Source of the DNA: Chloroflexota bacterium
GTDB lineage: Bacteria; Chloroflexota; Dehalococcoidia; JAUQQI01
Length of the DNA: 8,433 nt
NCBI GenBank assembly: GCA_030549955.1
Contig: JAUQQI010000280.1
Coordinates: 1-8,433 of the forward strand
Reading direction: 5' to 3'
How positions within the stretch are numbered: position 1 is the stretch's first letter; every line of letters begins with the position of its first letter. This document shows positions 1 through 7,880 of this stretch, one piece after another. The translations under genes were made by a program, and so were the position numbers. Under the pieces are notes generated by a model, which made no database searches, was not told the origin of the DNA, and saw nothing but the letters and a program-made list of their open reading frames with translations.

Positions 1-945
<945 letters not shown>

Positions 946-1000
946 ATCACCGGCCTGAAAAGGACCGGACGCGGCTTCCCCCTGGGCGCCTGCTGCCGGG

Positions 1001-1009
1001 TGCTATACT
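1001..1009 (+). promoter_or_regulatory. Candidate extended -10 promoter of glgA operon
   Basis: TGCTATACT (1001-1009) fits the extended -10 form TGnTATAAT with one mismatch in the hexamer, in a locally AT-rich spot within GC-rich DNA. No convincing -35 hexamer lies 16-18 bp upstream, which suits an extended -10 promoter. Transcription would start around 1015-1017, at the edge of the ribosome binding site, leaving a leader of only about 12-15 nt. The position is plausible but unproven. Confidence 0.42.
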
Positions 1010-1014
1010 AAGGG

Positions 1015-1022
1015 GGAGGTGA
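1015..1022 (+). promoter_or_regulatory. Strong ribosome binding site fixing the TTG start of glgA
   Basis: GGAGGTGA (1015-1022) is an uninterrupted match to the 16S anti-Shine-Dalgarno complement. It lies 6 nt before TTG at 1029. No ATG or GTG in the glgA frame occurs before the conserved N-terminal strand, so this site decides the start codon. Confidence 0.85.
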
Positions 1023-1028
1023 GAGATT

Positions 1029-2525
1029 TTGACCGAACAAAGTGCGCGGCAGTTAAAGGTTCTGTTCTGCAGCGCTGAAGTCACGCCATTTGCAAAGACC
1101 GGTGGCCTGGCCGATGTGGCCGGTTCCCTCCCGAAGGCCCTCGCCCGGCTCGGCCACGACATCCGGGTCATAACCCCCCGTTATGGCCGGGTCGACCCGG
1201 TTCGCTTCGGCCTCGAGCCCGTCCTTGACGACCTTCAGGTCCCGATGGACGAGACCTTCGAGCCGGTGAAAATCTACGCAGGCCGGCTTGGGAATCAGGT
1301 GCCCGTTTACTTTGTCGATTCGCAGAAGTACTTCCTGCGGGAAGGAATTTACGGCTACCCGGATGATGGGGAGCGCTTTATCCTCTTCAGCCGAGGGGCC
1401 CTCGAATTTATCAAGCGTATTGGCTGGGCGCCCGACATTATCCACTGCAACGACTGGCACACGGCTATTATTCCGAACTGGCTTAAGACCATCTACTCCG
1501 CCGACCCTTTCTTTCAGAAAACTGCCACCGTTTACACCATCCACAACCTGGCCTATCAGGGAATTTTCGGCTGGCGAATCCTTGAAATTGCCGGCATCGA
1601 CGAGTACGGTTTTCTCTACCCGGAAATTCCGGAGCTGGCCAACGTCGTCGACCTGATGGCCCGGGGTATGCTCTTTGCTGACGTGATAACGACCGTCAGC
1701 GAGCGCTACGCCCAGGAGATCCTCACCCCCGAGTACGGCGAAAAGCTCGACCCGATCCTCCGGGACCGCAAGGACCGGCTCTTCGGTATCCTCAATGGGA
1801 TCGACACCGAGGAACTCAACCCGGCGACTGACCGCCACCTGGCTGTAAACTTCGATGTTAACTCCCTGGACCGGCGGGTCGAAAACAAGCTTGACCTCCA
1901 GCGGCAGGCAAACATGCCCCTGAATCCGGATGTGCCCCTCCTGGGGATGATCTCCCGGCTTACTGACCAGAAAGGGTTCGACCTGGTCGGCCAGGTTATC
2001 GAGCCGCTTCTGCGGCTCTTTGACGTGCAGTTCGTTCTGCTCGGGACTGGTGACCCCCACTATCACGCGATGTTCCGGCGGGTGGCCGAGCAATATCCGG
2101 ACAGGACCGGCATCTTTCTTACGTTCAATGCCGAGCTTGCCCAGAAGATCTACGGCGGCTCGGACATGTTTTTGATGCCCTCGAGATTCGAGCCGTGCGG
2201 CCTCGGCCAGATGATCGCCATGCGCTACGGCAGCGTTCCGGTGGTGCGGGAGACCGGCGGCCTTGCCGATACCGTGCAAGATTTCGACCCCCGCACCGGG
2301 GAGGGCAACGGCTTTACGTTTAAACAATATGACCCGTGGGCCTTTTTTGCGGCCATCATTCGGGCCGTTGAAACCTGGAAGCACCGGGATGTCTGGCGTA
2401 AGCTCCAGATTCGGGGCATGACCCGGGACTTTTCCTGGGACCGCTCGGCCCGGAAGTATGTTGAAGTTTACCTTAAGGCCCTGGAATTTCGGGCGGCTGA
2501 GGTGATGGCGACCGGCCGGCCGTGA
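1029..2525 (+). CDS. glgA: Glycogen synthase (GT5, ADP-glucose type)
   Basis: Transfers glucose from a nucleotide sugar, normally ADP-glucose in bacteria, to the non-reducing end of an alpha-1,4-glucan. The 498-residue product is near family length (about 480-500). The N-terminal GT-B half begins with VLFCSAEVTPFAKTGGLADV (11-30), which contains the KTGGL donor-binding motif. HCNDWHT (139-145) and YTIHNLAYQG (169-178) follow. The C-terminal half carries GMISRLTDQKGFD (306-318), with the phosphate-contacting Arg310 and Lys315, then PSRFEPCGLGQM (384-395) with catalytic-type Glu388, and RETGGLADTV (407-416). It starts at TTG behind a near-perfect ribosome binding site. Its TGA overlaps the GTG of the next gene (GTGA, 2522-2525), so the two are probably translationally coupled. 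It is the first gene of the plus-strand operon. The donor nucleotide cannot be read from sequence alone. Confidence 0.97.
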   Translation: MTEQSARQLKVLFCSAEVTPFAKTGGLADVAGSLPKALARLGHDIRVITPRYGRVDPVRFGLEPVLDDLQVPMDETFEPVKIYAGRLGNQVPVYFVDSQKYFLREGIYGYPDDGERFILFSRGALEFIKRIGWAPDIIHCNDWHTAIIPNWLKTIYSADPFFQKTATVYTIHNLAYQGIFGWRILEIAGIDEYGFLYPEIPELANVVDLMARGMLFADVITTVSERYAQEILTPEYGEKLDPILRDRKDRLFGILNGIDTEELNPATDRHLAVNFDVNSLDRRVENKLDLQRQANMPLNPDVPLLGMISRLTDQKGFDLVGQVIEPLLRLFDVQFVLLGTGDPHYHAMFRRVAEQYPDRTGIFLTFNAELAQKIYGGSDMFLMPSRFEPCGLGQMIAMRYGSVPVVRETGGLADTVQDFDPRTGEGNGFTFKQYDPWAFFAAIIRAVETWKHRDVWRKLQIRGMTRDFSWDRSARKYVEVYLKALEFRAAEVMATGRP

Positions 2526-3598
2526 ACCGCTCGATTGTGGACTTGCCCGACCTGATTGATGCCCTGCCCCCGACCGAACGCCGGCTTTTCGACCGCCTCT
2601 TCCGGGTTACGGTCTCGGTGGGCCGCCTCCGGCCACCGGCCGAAATGGAGCCCTGGATTATAAAAACCTTCGGGGCCCTCGAGCCGGTGCTGGCCCAGAA
2701 GATCGTCCGGGTGACCAACCTGGTTACCCTCGAAACGGCCCTTTACAACGAGCTTCGGGCCCGCCGGCCGATGGAAGTCCGGTCTTCGGGGGACGTCCTG
2801 GCCGAGATCGAGAAAAATGCCGGTGACCCCCTCTGTACCCCCTTAACAGGAACTCCGGAGGACATTTTCGGGCGGGTTACGGGAAAGTTCTCGGTCTCGG
2901 CCAGCAATGTCGCAAAATACGACGAATTCAGCGGCCTGGTCGTCTTTAACGACCACAACCCGCTGGTGGTGGAAGCCGAAAAGGTCGTCGACTACCTGGA
3001 TGTGGCGTGGCGCTGGCTTGAAGCCGCCCACCGCGCCGAGCCATCGGCCCGGTTTCCGTTTGTCCTCTGGAACTGCCTCTGGAAGTCGGGGGCTTCCCTC
3101 ATTCATGGCCACCTGCAGATGGTCCTGGCCCGGGACCTTCCTTACGGCAAGGTCGAGGCCCTGCGGCGAACCCTGGTTGAGTACCGGACCCGGTTTGAGT
3201 CGGGCTTTCTGGACGACCTCTACGCCGTCCACGACGCCCTCGGCCTGAGCCTGCCCCCCAGAAACGGCATCCGGGGCCTGGTTTACCTGACCCCGGTCAA
3301 GGAGCGAGAAGTTCTCCTGTGGGCCGGGGCGCCGGGCGAGGCCCTCTGGTTTGCCCTGGGCCGTCTTTTGGAAATCTACGTTCGGGGGCTGGGGGTTCAG
3401 GCCTTTAATGTGGGGGTGTACCTCCCACCCTTCGGGGACCAGGACGCCTGGGAGGATTTTCCGGCCCTGGTCAGGGTTGTCGACCGGGGCGACCCGACAA
3501 ACCGGACGGCCGACATCGCCGGCATGGAACTCTATGCCGCCAGCGTTGTTGCCTCTGACCCCTTCCCGGTCGCCCGGAGGTTACGGGAGTTGTGGTGA
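2522..3598 (+). CDS. GalT/HIT-superfamily nucleotidyltransferase-like protein
   Basis: 358 residues. The clearest signature is SGASLIHGHLQ (189-199), the GalT/Ap4A-phosphorylase form of the HIT motif (HxHxQ), in which the second His (197) would carry the nucleotidyl group. SASNVAKYDEFSGLVVFN (126-143) and a closing DIAGMELYAASVV (331-343) also recall GalT proteins. Canonical GalT has HPHxQ; here Gly replaces Pro, and I see no N-terminal CxxC zinc pair (only Cys105 and Cys185). It may therefore not be a classical galactose-1-phosphate uridylyltransferase. Alternatives within the family are an NDP-sugar or dinucleotide phosphorylase, including ADP-glucose phosphorylase. The GTG start overlaps the glgA stop by 4 bp and has no well-spaced ribosome binding site, so coupling to glgA is likely. 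A second in-frame GTG at 2537 is possible. Family membership is fairly sure; the reaction is not. Confidence 0.72.
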   Translation: MNRSIVDLPDLIDALPPTERRLFDRLFRVTVSVGRLRPPAEMEPWIIKTFGALEPVLAQKIVRVTNLVTLETALYNELRARRPMEVRSSGDVLAEIEKNAGDPLCTPLTGTPEDIFGRVTGKFSVSASNVAKYDEFSGLVVFNDHNPLVVEAEKVVDYLDVAWRWLEAAHRAEPSARFPFVLWNCLWKSGASLIHGHLQMVLARDLPYGKVEALRRTLVEYRTRFESGFLDDLYAVHDALGLSLPPRNGIRGLVYLTPVKEREVLLWAGAPGEALWFALGRLLEIYVRGLGVQAFNVGVYLPPFGDQDAWEDFPALVRVVDRGDPTNRTADIAGMELYAASVVASDPFPVARRLRELW

Positions 3599-3600
3599 GG
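3594..3600 (+). promoter_or_regulatory. Ribosome binding site supporting GTG start at 3609
   Basis: GGTGAGG (3594-3600) overlaps the TGA stop of the preceding gene and lies 8 nt before GTG 3609. The reading frame stays open far upstream (to at least 3351), but those codons run inside the previous gene and translate to low-complexity sequence. This site marks the likely real start. Confidence 0.6.
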
Positions 3601-3608
3601 CGCCGGAC

Positions 3609-4388
3609 GTGGCCGCCCCAATACGGTCGGTAACGGTCGATATCGTCGTCCCCGTCTACAACGAGGAGCGGGTCCTCCGCCGGAACATTGAGGCCCTCCG
3701 GTCGTTCCTGCTCGAGACGGCTTTTCCTTACCGGTGGCGGATTGTCATTGCCGACAATGCCTCCCGGGACCGGACCCTCGAAGTGGCCGGGGAGCTGGCC
3801 GCCACCTATCCCGAAGTTGCGGTTCTGCACCTCGACCGGAAGGGGCGGGGCCGGGCCCTGCGGGCCGCCTGGCTCGGCAGCGACGCTGACGTCGTCTGCT
3901 ACATGGACGTTGACCTGTCGACGAACCTCCGGGCCCTGGAGCCCCTGATCCGGGCGGTGGCCGAAGAAGGTTACGACCTGGCCATCGGGTCGCGGCTCAT
4001 GCCCGCGTCCCGGACGACCCGCTCCCTCAAGCGGGAAGTGATTTCTCGGGCCTATAACCTCCTTATCAAGCTGATGTTTTTCAACCGGTTCAGCGACGCC
4101 CAGTGCGGGTTTAAGGCCCTCTCCCGGCGGGCTGTCCGGGCCCTCGTGCCCCTGGTCCGGGACGAGTCGTGGTTCTTCGACTCGGAACTCCTTTTGCTGG
4201 CCGAACACTTTGGGTATAAGATAAAAGAGATTCCGGTGGAGTGGGTCGAAGACCTGGACTCGCGGGTCAACATCGTCAAAACTGCCTGGGATGACGTCCT
4301 CGGCCTTATCCGGGTTCGCTGGACCCTGAGCCCCTTCGGCCGTCTTAAGGTTGGCCCGACAGCTTCCGAACACCGGCCCACCCGGTAA
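3609..4388 (+). CDS. Family 2 glycosyltransferase, polyprenyl/dolichyl-phosphate sugar synthase type
   Basis: Predicted to transfer a sugar from a nucleotide donor to a polyprenyl phosphate at the inner membrane face. The 259-residue product is a single GT-A domain: DIVVPVYNEE (11-20) for the first strand and nucleotide-binding loop; IADNAS (47-52); DRKGRGRALRAAW (76-88); the metal-binding DVD (100-102) followed by LSTN; then a GSRLMP segment, QCGFKALSR, and WFFDSELLLLAEHFG with the usual acidic pair near the acceptor site. KIKEIPVEWVED and the DSRVNIVKTAWDD stretch are typical of the DPM1/ALG5-like group. I see no C-terminal membrane helix, so it would be a soluble or peripheral DPM1-type enzyme. 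Start GTG 3609 gives 10 bp between genes. The following gene makes polyprenyl diphosphate, which fits a polyprenyl acceptor. Sugar identity is unknown. Confidence 0.85.
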   Translation: MAAPIRSVTVDIVVPVYNEERVLRRNIEALRSFLLETAFPYRWRIVIADNASRDRTLEVAGELAATYPEVAVLHLDRKGRGRALRAAWLGSDADVVCYMDVDLSTNLRALEPLIRAVAEEGYDLAIGSRLMPASRTTRSLKREVISRAYNLLIKLMFFNRFSDAQCGFKALSRRAVRALVPLVRDESWFFDSELLLLAEHFGYKIKEIPVEWVEDLDSRVNIVKTAWDDVLGLIRVRWTLSPFGRLKVGPTASEHRPTR

Positions 4389-4402
4389 GCCCTAGCTGAC
4401 CG

Positions 4403-5425
4403 ATGACGGTCCTCGAGCGCCTGAACGCCCGCTACGGCCCGGCCCTGGAGGCCGAGCTCCGGTCGGCCCTCCCGGAGAACGGAACCCTGCTTTCCCAGAT
4501 GGTCGCCTACCATCTCGGCTGGGTCAATGCCGAAGGCCGCCCCACAGCCGCCGACCCCGGCAAGCGCATCCGGCCGCTTTTAATGCTCCTGGCCTGCGAC
4601 GGGGTGGGGGGCGAGTGGCAGTAGGCCCTCCCGGCGGCGGCCGCCGTCGAGCTTCTGCACAACTTCACCCTGATCCACGACGACATCCAGGACCGGTCCC
4701 CCGAGCGCCGTCACCGACCGGCCGTCTGGACCATCTGGGGAACTGACCAGGCGATCAACGCCGGCGACGGCCTCTTTGCGCTCGCCTTTCGCAAGCTGGC
4801 CGAACTGGCCGACCGGGGTGTTTCGCCGGCGACGGCCCTGGAATGCGTCCGGATGCTGGCTGGGGCCTGCTGGGTCGTCTGCCAGGGTCAGGTGGCCGAC
4901 CTGGAGCTGGCCGCCCGGCCCACGGCTACCCTCGCCGGGTATTTTGAAATGGTCCGGCGGAAGACGGCTGCCCTCATCGGGACCGCAGTGGGGATGGGGG
5001 TCCTGGTCGGGGGCGGCGGGGCGGTAGATACCGCCCGGGAATTTGGGGAGACCCTCGGGGTCGCCTTCCAGGTTCGGGACGACTACCTGGGGGTCTGGGG
5101 GCGGCGGGAGGTCACGGGCAAGCCGGCCGGCGACGACCTCCGGGAACGCAAAAAGACTCTGCCGGTCGTCTGGGCCCTGACGGAGGGTCCGCCCGGACTT
5201 CGCCGCCTGGTAGCCGAGGTCTATGCCCGGCCGGAGATTGGGCCGGATTCCGCCGCGGCCCTGGCCGACCGGCTGACTGAAGCCGGCGCCGAAGCCTTCA
5301 CCCGCCGGGTTGCCGCCGAATGGCTCGACCGGGCCCGACAGCTCCTGGCGGGCCTGCCGTTCCGGGCCGACGTTCGGGCCGACTTCGCCGACCTCATTCA
5401 ATTCATCGCCAGTCGGGAGTTTTAA
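4403..5425 (+). CDS. Polyprenyl diphosphate synthase, reading frame interrupted by in-frame TAG at codon 74
   Basis: A trans-isoprenyl diphosphate synthase that would condense isopentenyl diphosphate onto allylic diphosphates. Read through the TAG, it is 340 codons, close to the family length of 320-340. Before the TAG: GKRIRPLLMLL (53-63), the IPP-binding Lys/Arg region. After it: ALPAAAAVELLHNF (75-88), the first Asp-rich motif DDIQD (93-97), and the second DDYLG (226-230) followed by GKPAGDDLRERKKTLPVV, the usual lid. Everything except codon 74 looks conserved and in frame, so this is one gene, not two. The first ATG after the stop (4853) lies beyond DDIQD and could not give an active enzyme. 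A TGA at 4397-4399 blocks upstream starts; the ribosome binding site is weak. The product may be full length by readthrough or recoding, may be broken, or the TAG may be a sequence error. Chain length cannot be judged. Confidence 0.85.
4622..4624 (+). other. In-frame TAG inside the polyprenyl synthetase gene
   Basis: The codons read GAG TGG CAG TAG GCC CTC CCG. The TAG falls in the variable link just before the conserved ALPAAAAVELLHNF helix, where relatives as I remember them carry Gln, Lys, Arg or similar. A single C-to-T change from CAG or an A-to-T change from AAG would create it. No frameshift is needed to join the two halves. Confidence 0.95.
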
Positions 5426-5430
5426 AATAA

Positions 5431-6225
5431 ATGACCGTGCGGGTCCTGGTAACTAACGACGACGGCATCTACGCCCCATCCCTCTGGGCCCTGGCCGGTG
5501 AGCTGGTTAAGGACTTCCGGGTCTACATCGTCGCCCCCGACCGGGAGCAGAGCGCCATCGGCGCAGCCATAAGCCTTAACCACCCGATCCGGGTCAACCG
5601 CCTGCCGCCGACCATGAGTGGGGAGCTGGAGGCCTACTCGGTCGAGGGCACCCCGGGCGACTGCGTCATCATGGCTATCAACAGCCTCTTTAAGGACGGC
5701 ATCGACTGTGTGGTCTCCGGGTTAAACGAGGGCTCAAACCTGGGCAACGACGTCCTTATTTCAGGGACGGTCGGGGCCGCCCTCCACGGCTACTTCCTGG
5801 GCCGGCCGGCCTTCGCCCTCTCGATAAACAGCCTCAAGCCCGAGAATCTCGAACCCGGCGCCCGGCTTGCCAGGCTACTGGTTCGGCTGGTGGCCCAGGG
5901 AAAGCTGCCCCCGAAGATCCTGCTCAACATCAACCTGCCCGACCTGCCGCTGGCCGGAATTAAGGGCATCGAAGTGACCTACCTGGCCCGCCGGAGCTAC
6001 ACTGACATCATTGAGGAGTACGTCGACCGGAAGGGGCGCAGTCTTTACTGGATAACCCGGGGCAGGCCCGTCTGGGAAGAAGACGAGGGGAGCGACATCT
6101 GGGCCATCAAGCAGTCAAAGATCTCCGTGACCCCCCTCGAGGCCGACGTCGCCAGCCGGGAGCACATCGAATTGCTCCGCAGCCTGGCCCCTGACCTCTT
6201 TGTGGGCCTCCTTAACCTGGACTAA
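5431..6225 (+). CDS. surE: 5'/3'-nucleotidase SurE
   Basis: A metal-dependent phosphatase acting on nucleoside 5'- and 3'-monophosphates (some members also on short polyphosphate), located in the cytoplasm. The 264-residue length is normal. Seen: VLVTNDDGIYAP (5-16) with metal ligands Asp10 and Asp11; VAPDREQSAIGAAISL (34-49) with Ser41 in the metal site; EGTPGDCV (72-79); and SGLNEGSNLGNDVLISGTVG (96-115) with metal ligand Asn99. All SurE landmarks are present and intact. The start ATG 5431 lies 5 bp after the polyprenyl synthetase stop, with GGGAG (5415-5419) as a modest ribosome binding site inside the end of that gene. It is the last gene of the plus-strand operon, and its stop codon lies in the arm of an inverted repeat shared with rsmE. 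Confidence 0.97.
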   Translation: MTVRVLVTNDDGIYAPSLWALAGELVKDFRVYIVAPDREQSAIGAAISLNHPIRVNRLPPTMSGELEAYSVEGTPGDCVIMAINSLFKDGIDCVVSGLNEGSNLGNDVLISGTVGAALHGYFLGRPAFALSINSLKPENLEPGARLARLLVRLVAQGKLPPKILLNINLPDLPLAGIKGIEVTYLARRSYTDIIEEYVDRKGRSLYWITRGRPVWEEDEGSDIWAIKQSKISVTPLEADVASREHIELLRSLAPDLFVGLLNLD

Positions 6226-6242
6226 TGCCGGTCAGTCCAGGT
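6215..6242 (+). terminator. Convergent-gene hairpin covering both stop codons (candidate bidirectional terminator)
   Basis: ACCTGGACT (6215-6223) and AGTCCAGGT (6234-6242) are perfect 9-bp inverted arms around a 10-nt loop. surE ends ..CTG GAC TAA on the plus strand and rsmE ends ..CTG GAC TGA on the minus strand, so both C-termini are Leu-Asp and each coding end forms one arm. Neither side has a strong T-run (only a short TTAA on the minus-strand exit). It may pause or protect transcripts rather than act as a classical intrinsic terminator. The strand is nominal, because the structure is symmetrical. Confidence 0.5.
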
Positions 6243-6978
6243 CGCCGAAGTGGGCAAGGACTATGGTCAGGGCGACCAGGGCAGCGGTCTCAGCCCGGAG
6301 AATCCGGGGCCCGAGGCTGACCGGTACAATATTCCGCCGGCGGGCCAGCTCAACCTCCTCCGGCGTGAAGCCGCCCTCCGGGCCGACGAAGAGGGCCACC
6401 GAATAGGGCCGACGCAGGCCGGTTGCCTCGTCCAGGGCCGCTCGCAGGGGTTGGACTCCCCGCCCCTCATACGGGATGAACGCAAGCTCCTGGACGCTCC
6501 GGCAGGCCTCCTCAAAGTTTATCGGCTCATGGATCTTCGGAACCTTTCCCCGGCGGGACTGCTCGGCGGCCTCTACCACAATCCGCCGCCAGCGCTCAAA
6601 TTTGCCCCGGGCCGTCGGGTCGGGTGGCTCGGCGACGCACCGGGCCGTGACCATCGGCACAAAGCCGACCGCCCCGACCTCAGTCGCCTTCTGCAGGAGC
6701 CAGTCGAACCGGCTTCCCTTCAGCAAGGCCTGATAGATGGTGACCTTCACCTTGGGCTCGGTTTCGACCAGCCGCCGCCGCTCGACCCGGCCGGTTGCCC
6801 CTTCCCGGTCGATCCCCTCCAGGACGACGTCAAATTCCCAGCCGGAGTTGTCAAAGATGACAACTGCCTCGCCGGGCTTCAGCCGGAGCACATCCCGGAG
6901 CTGATGGGCCTGGGCCGGGTCAAACTCGACGAGCCGGCCCCTGATACGCTCAGGCGGCACGAAAAACCGGTGGGTCAC
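6232..6978 (-). CDS. rsmE: 16S rRNA (uracil-1498-N3)-methyltransferase RsmE
   Basis: A SPOUT-class methyltransferase that uses S-adenosylmethionine to methylate U1498 of 16S rRNA in the small subunit. The 248 residues match the family. The N-terminal PUA-like domain starts HRFFVPPE (3-10) and includes AHQLRDVLRLKPGE (24-37). The SPOUT domain follows with LLKGSRFDWLLQKATEVG (85-102), EAAEQSRRGKVPKI (136-149), the knot glycine loop FVGPEGGFTPEE (197-208), and SLGPRILRAETAAL (221-234) near the C-terminus. All conserved blocks are present. The GTG start (6978-6976) overlaps the prmA TGA by 4 bp. I see no good ribosome binding site of its own, so coupling to prmA is likely. The prmA-rsmE order is common in bacteria. 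Confidence 0.97.
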   Translation of the reverse strand: MTHRFFVPPERIRGRLVEFDPAQAHQLRDVLRLKPGEAVVIFDNSGWEFDVVLEGIDREGATGRVERRRLVETEPKVKVTIYQALLKGSRFDWLLQKATEVGAVGFVPMVTARCVAEPPDPTARGKFERWRRIVVEAAEQSRRGKVPKIHEPINFEEACRSVQELAFIPYEGRGVQPLRAALDEATGLRRPYSVALFVGPEGGFTPEEVELARRRNIVPVSLGPRILRAETAALVALTIVLAHFGDLD

Positions 6979-7880
6979 TTCTGGCCCCGCCCGAGAACCA
7001 GGGCCGCCCAGTCTCCCAACGTCCGCCGGCCCAGCAGTTGCAGGCCCAGGCCGGTGTATAAGCCTGCAAGTTCAGCGGCCCGCCCGACCAGCAGTCCTGA
7101 CATCACGAGCCGCCCCCCGGGTGCGAGGGACCCCGCCATGGCCGGGGCGAGCTCGGTCAGGACCGGGGCACTGAGGTTGGCGAGGATAAGGTCAAAGGGG
7201 CCGGCCGGCCCTTTAAGGGTGCCCTTCGCGACCTTCACCTGGCGGTTGAGCCGGTTGCGCCGGACGTTCGCCCGGGCCGCCTTTACGGCCAGCGGGTCGA
7301 TGTCCAGGGCCAGCACCGACCCGGCCCCGAGCCGGGCGGCCGCCATCGCCAGAATTCCCGAGCCTGTTCCCAGGTCGAGGACCGCCTCCCCCGGCCGGAG
7401 CAGTTCGGCGGCCAGCTCGAGACAAAGGCGGGTCGTCGGGTGGAGGCCGGTTCCGAAGGCGAGACCCGGGTCAACAATCACCGGCAGGCCGTCAGCTGGG
7501 GCCGGGAGGTCCGCCCACGGCGGGACGATGAGAAACGGCCCGACCCGGTGGGGCTTGAAGTGCTCCTTCCAGGCCTGGGCCCAGTCGGCCTCAGCCAGGG
7601 TTCGCACCTCCGGCTCGGGGAAGTCGACGACCTGCCGCAGGTGCCAGAGGGCCCGAAGAAGCCGGCCAAGCCTCCGCCGGCCGGCCCCATTCTCCGGCAC
7701 GTAGGCCCGGACGATGACCGGCGCCGTCAGGTCGATTTCGTAGCCGTCGCCCTCCGGGTCGGGCCGGATGGGCTCTTCAACGGCGACCCCGCCGTGGCCG
7801 TAGCGGCCGAGGACCTCGGCGACGGCATCCGCGGCCTCACGCTGGGCGGCAACCGAGACTTCAAGCCAGGCAACTGACAT
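6975..7880 (-). CDS. prmA: Ribosomal protein L11 methyltransferase PrmA
   Basis: A class I SAM-dependent methyltransferase that methylates ribosomal protein L11. From ATG 7880-7878 the product is 301 residues, the usual length. The N-terminal L11-recognition domain begins SVAWLEVSV, and YGHGGVAVEE follows about 27 residues in. The catalytic domain has the family-specific PGLAFGTGLHPTTRLCLEL, then motif I VLDLGTGSGILAMAAARLGA, ALDIDPLAVKAARANV, and FDLILANLSAPVL with the NPPY-like NLSA. The frame also opens at GTG 7892, four codons upstream. I prefer the ATG because homologues begin right at the WLEVSV strand and because an AATAAT -10-like hexamer (7900-7895) would place the transcript start after that GTG. 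It is the first gene of the minus-strand pair with rsmE and divergent from the propeller gene. Confidence 0.95.
   Translation of the reverse strand: MSVAWLEVSVAAQREAADAVAEVLGRYGHGGVAVEEPIRPDPEGDGYEIDLTAPVIVRAYVPENGAGRRRLGRLLRALWHLRQVVDFPEPEVRTLAEADWAQAWKEHFKPHRVGPFLIVPPWADLPAPADGLPVIVDPGLAFGTGLHPTTRLCLELAAELLRPGEAVLDLGTGSGILAMAAARLGAGSVLALDIDPLAVKAARANVRRNRLNRQVKVAKGTLKGPAGPFDLILANLSAPVLTELAPAMAGSLAPGGRLVMSGLLVGRAAELAGLYTGLGLQLLGRRTLGDWAALVLGRGQK

Noticed and set aside
1053..2384. 443-codon minus-strand open frame opposite glgA
   Set aside because: It covers the conserved glgA gene and results from its codon bias. No recognisable domain, and its codons mirror the third-position pattern of glgA.
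3351..3608. Upstream extension of the glycosyltransferase reading frame
   Set aside because: The frame is open, but it overlaps the GalT-like gene and encodes biased sequence unlike any glycosyltransferase. The GTG at 3609 has a ribosome binding site and lies just before the conserved DIVVPVYNEE strand.
3471..4373. 300-codon minus-strand open frame opposite the glycosyltransferase
   Set aside because: Antisense shadow with a Gly/Pro/Asp-rich translation. The plus-strand gene has clear GT-A motifs.
4635..4646. Palindrome CGGCGGCCGCCG just downstream of the TAG as a recoding stem-loop
   Set aside because: It is explained by the conserved run of alanine codons. As a hairpin it has only about 4 paired bases around a 4-nt loop, so it is not convincing as a recoding signal.
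4580..5401. 273-codon minus-strand open frame opposite the polyprenyl synthetase
   Set aside because: Although uninterrupted where the sense gene has a TAG, its translation is low-complexity with no known motif, while the sense frame carries both Asp-rich motifs.
4853..5425. Separate 190-residue gene starting at ATG 4853
   Set aside because: It is the same frame as 4403-4624 and is simply the C-terminal part of the interrupted synthase. On its own it would lack the first Asp-rich motif.
6250..7704. 484-codon plus-strand open frame opposite rsmE and prmA
   Set aside because: It spans two well-conserved genes on the other strand, including their junction, and the translation shows no domain. 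It is a codon-bias artefact.
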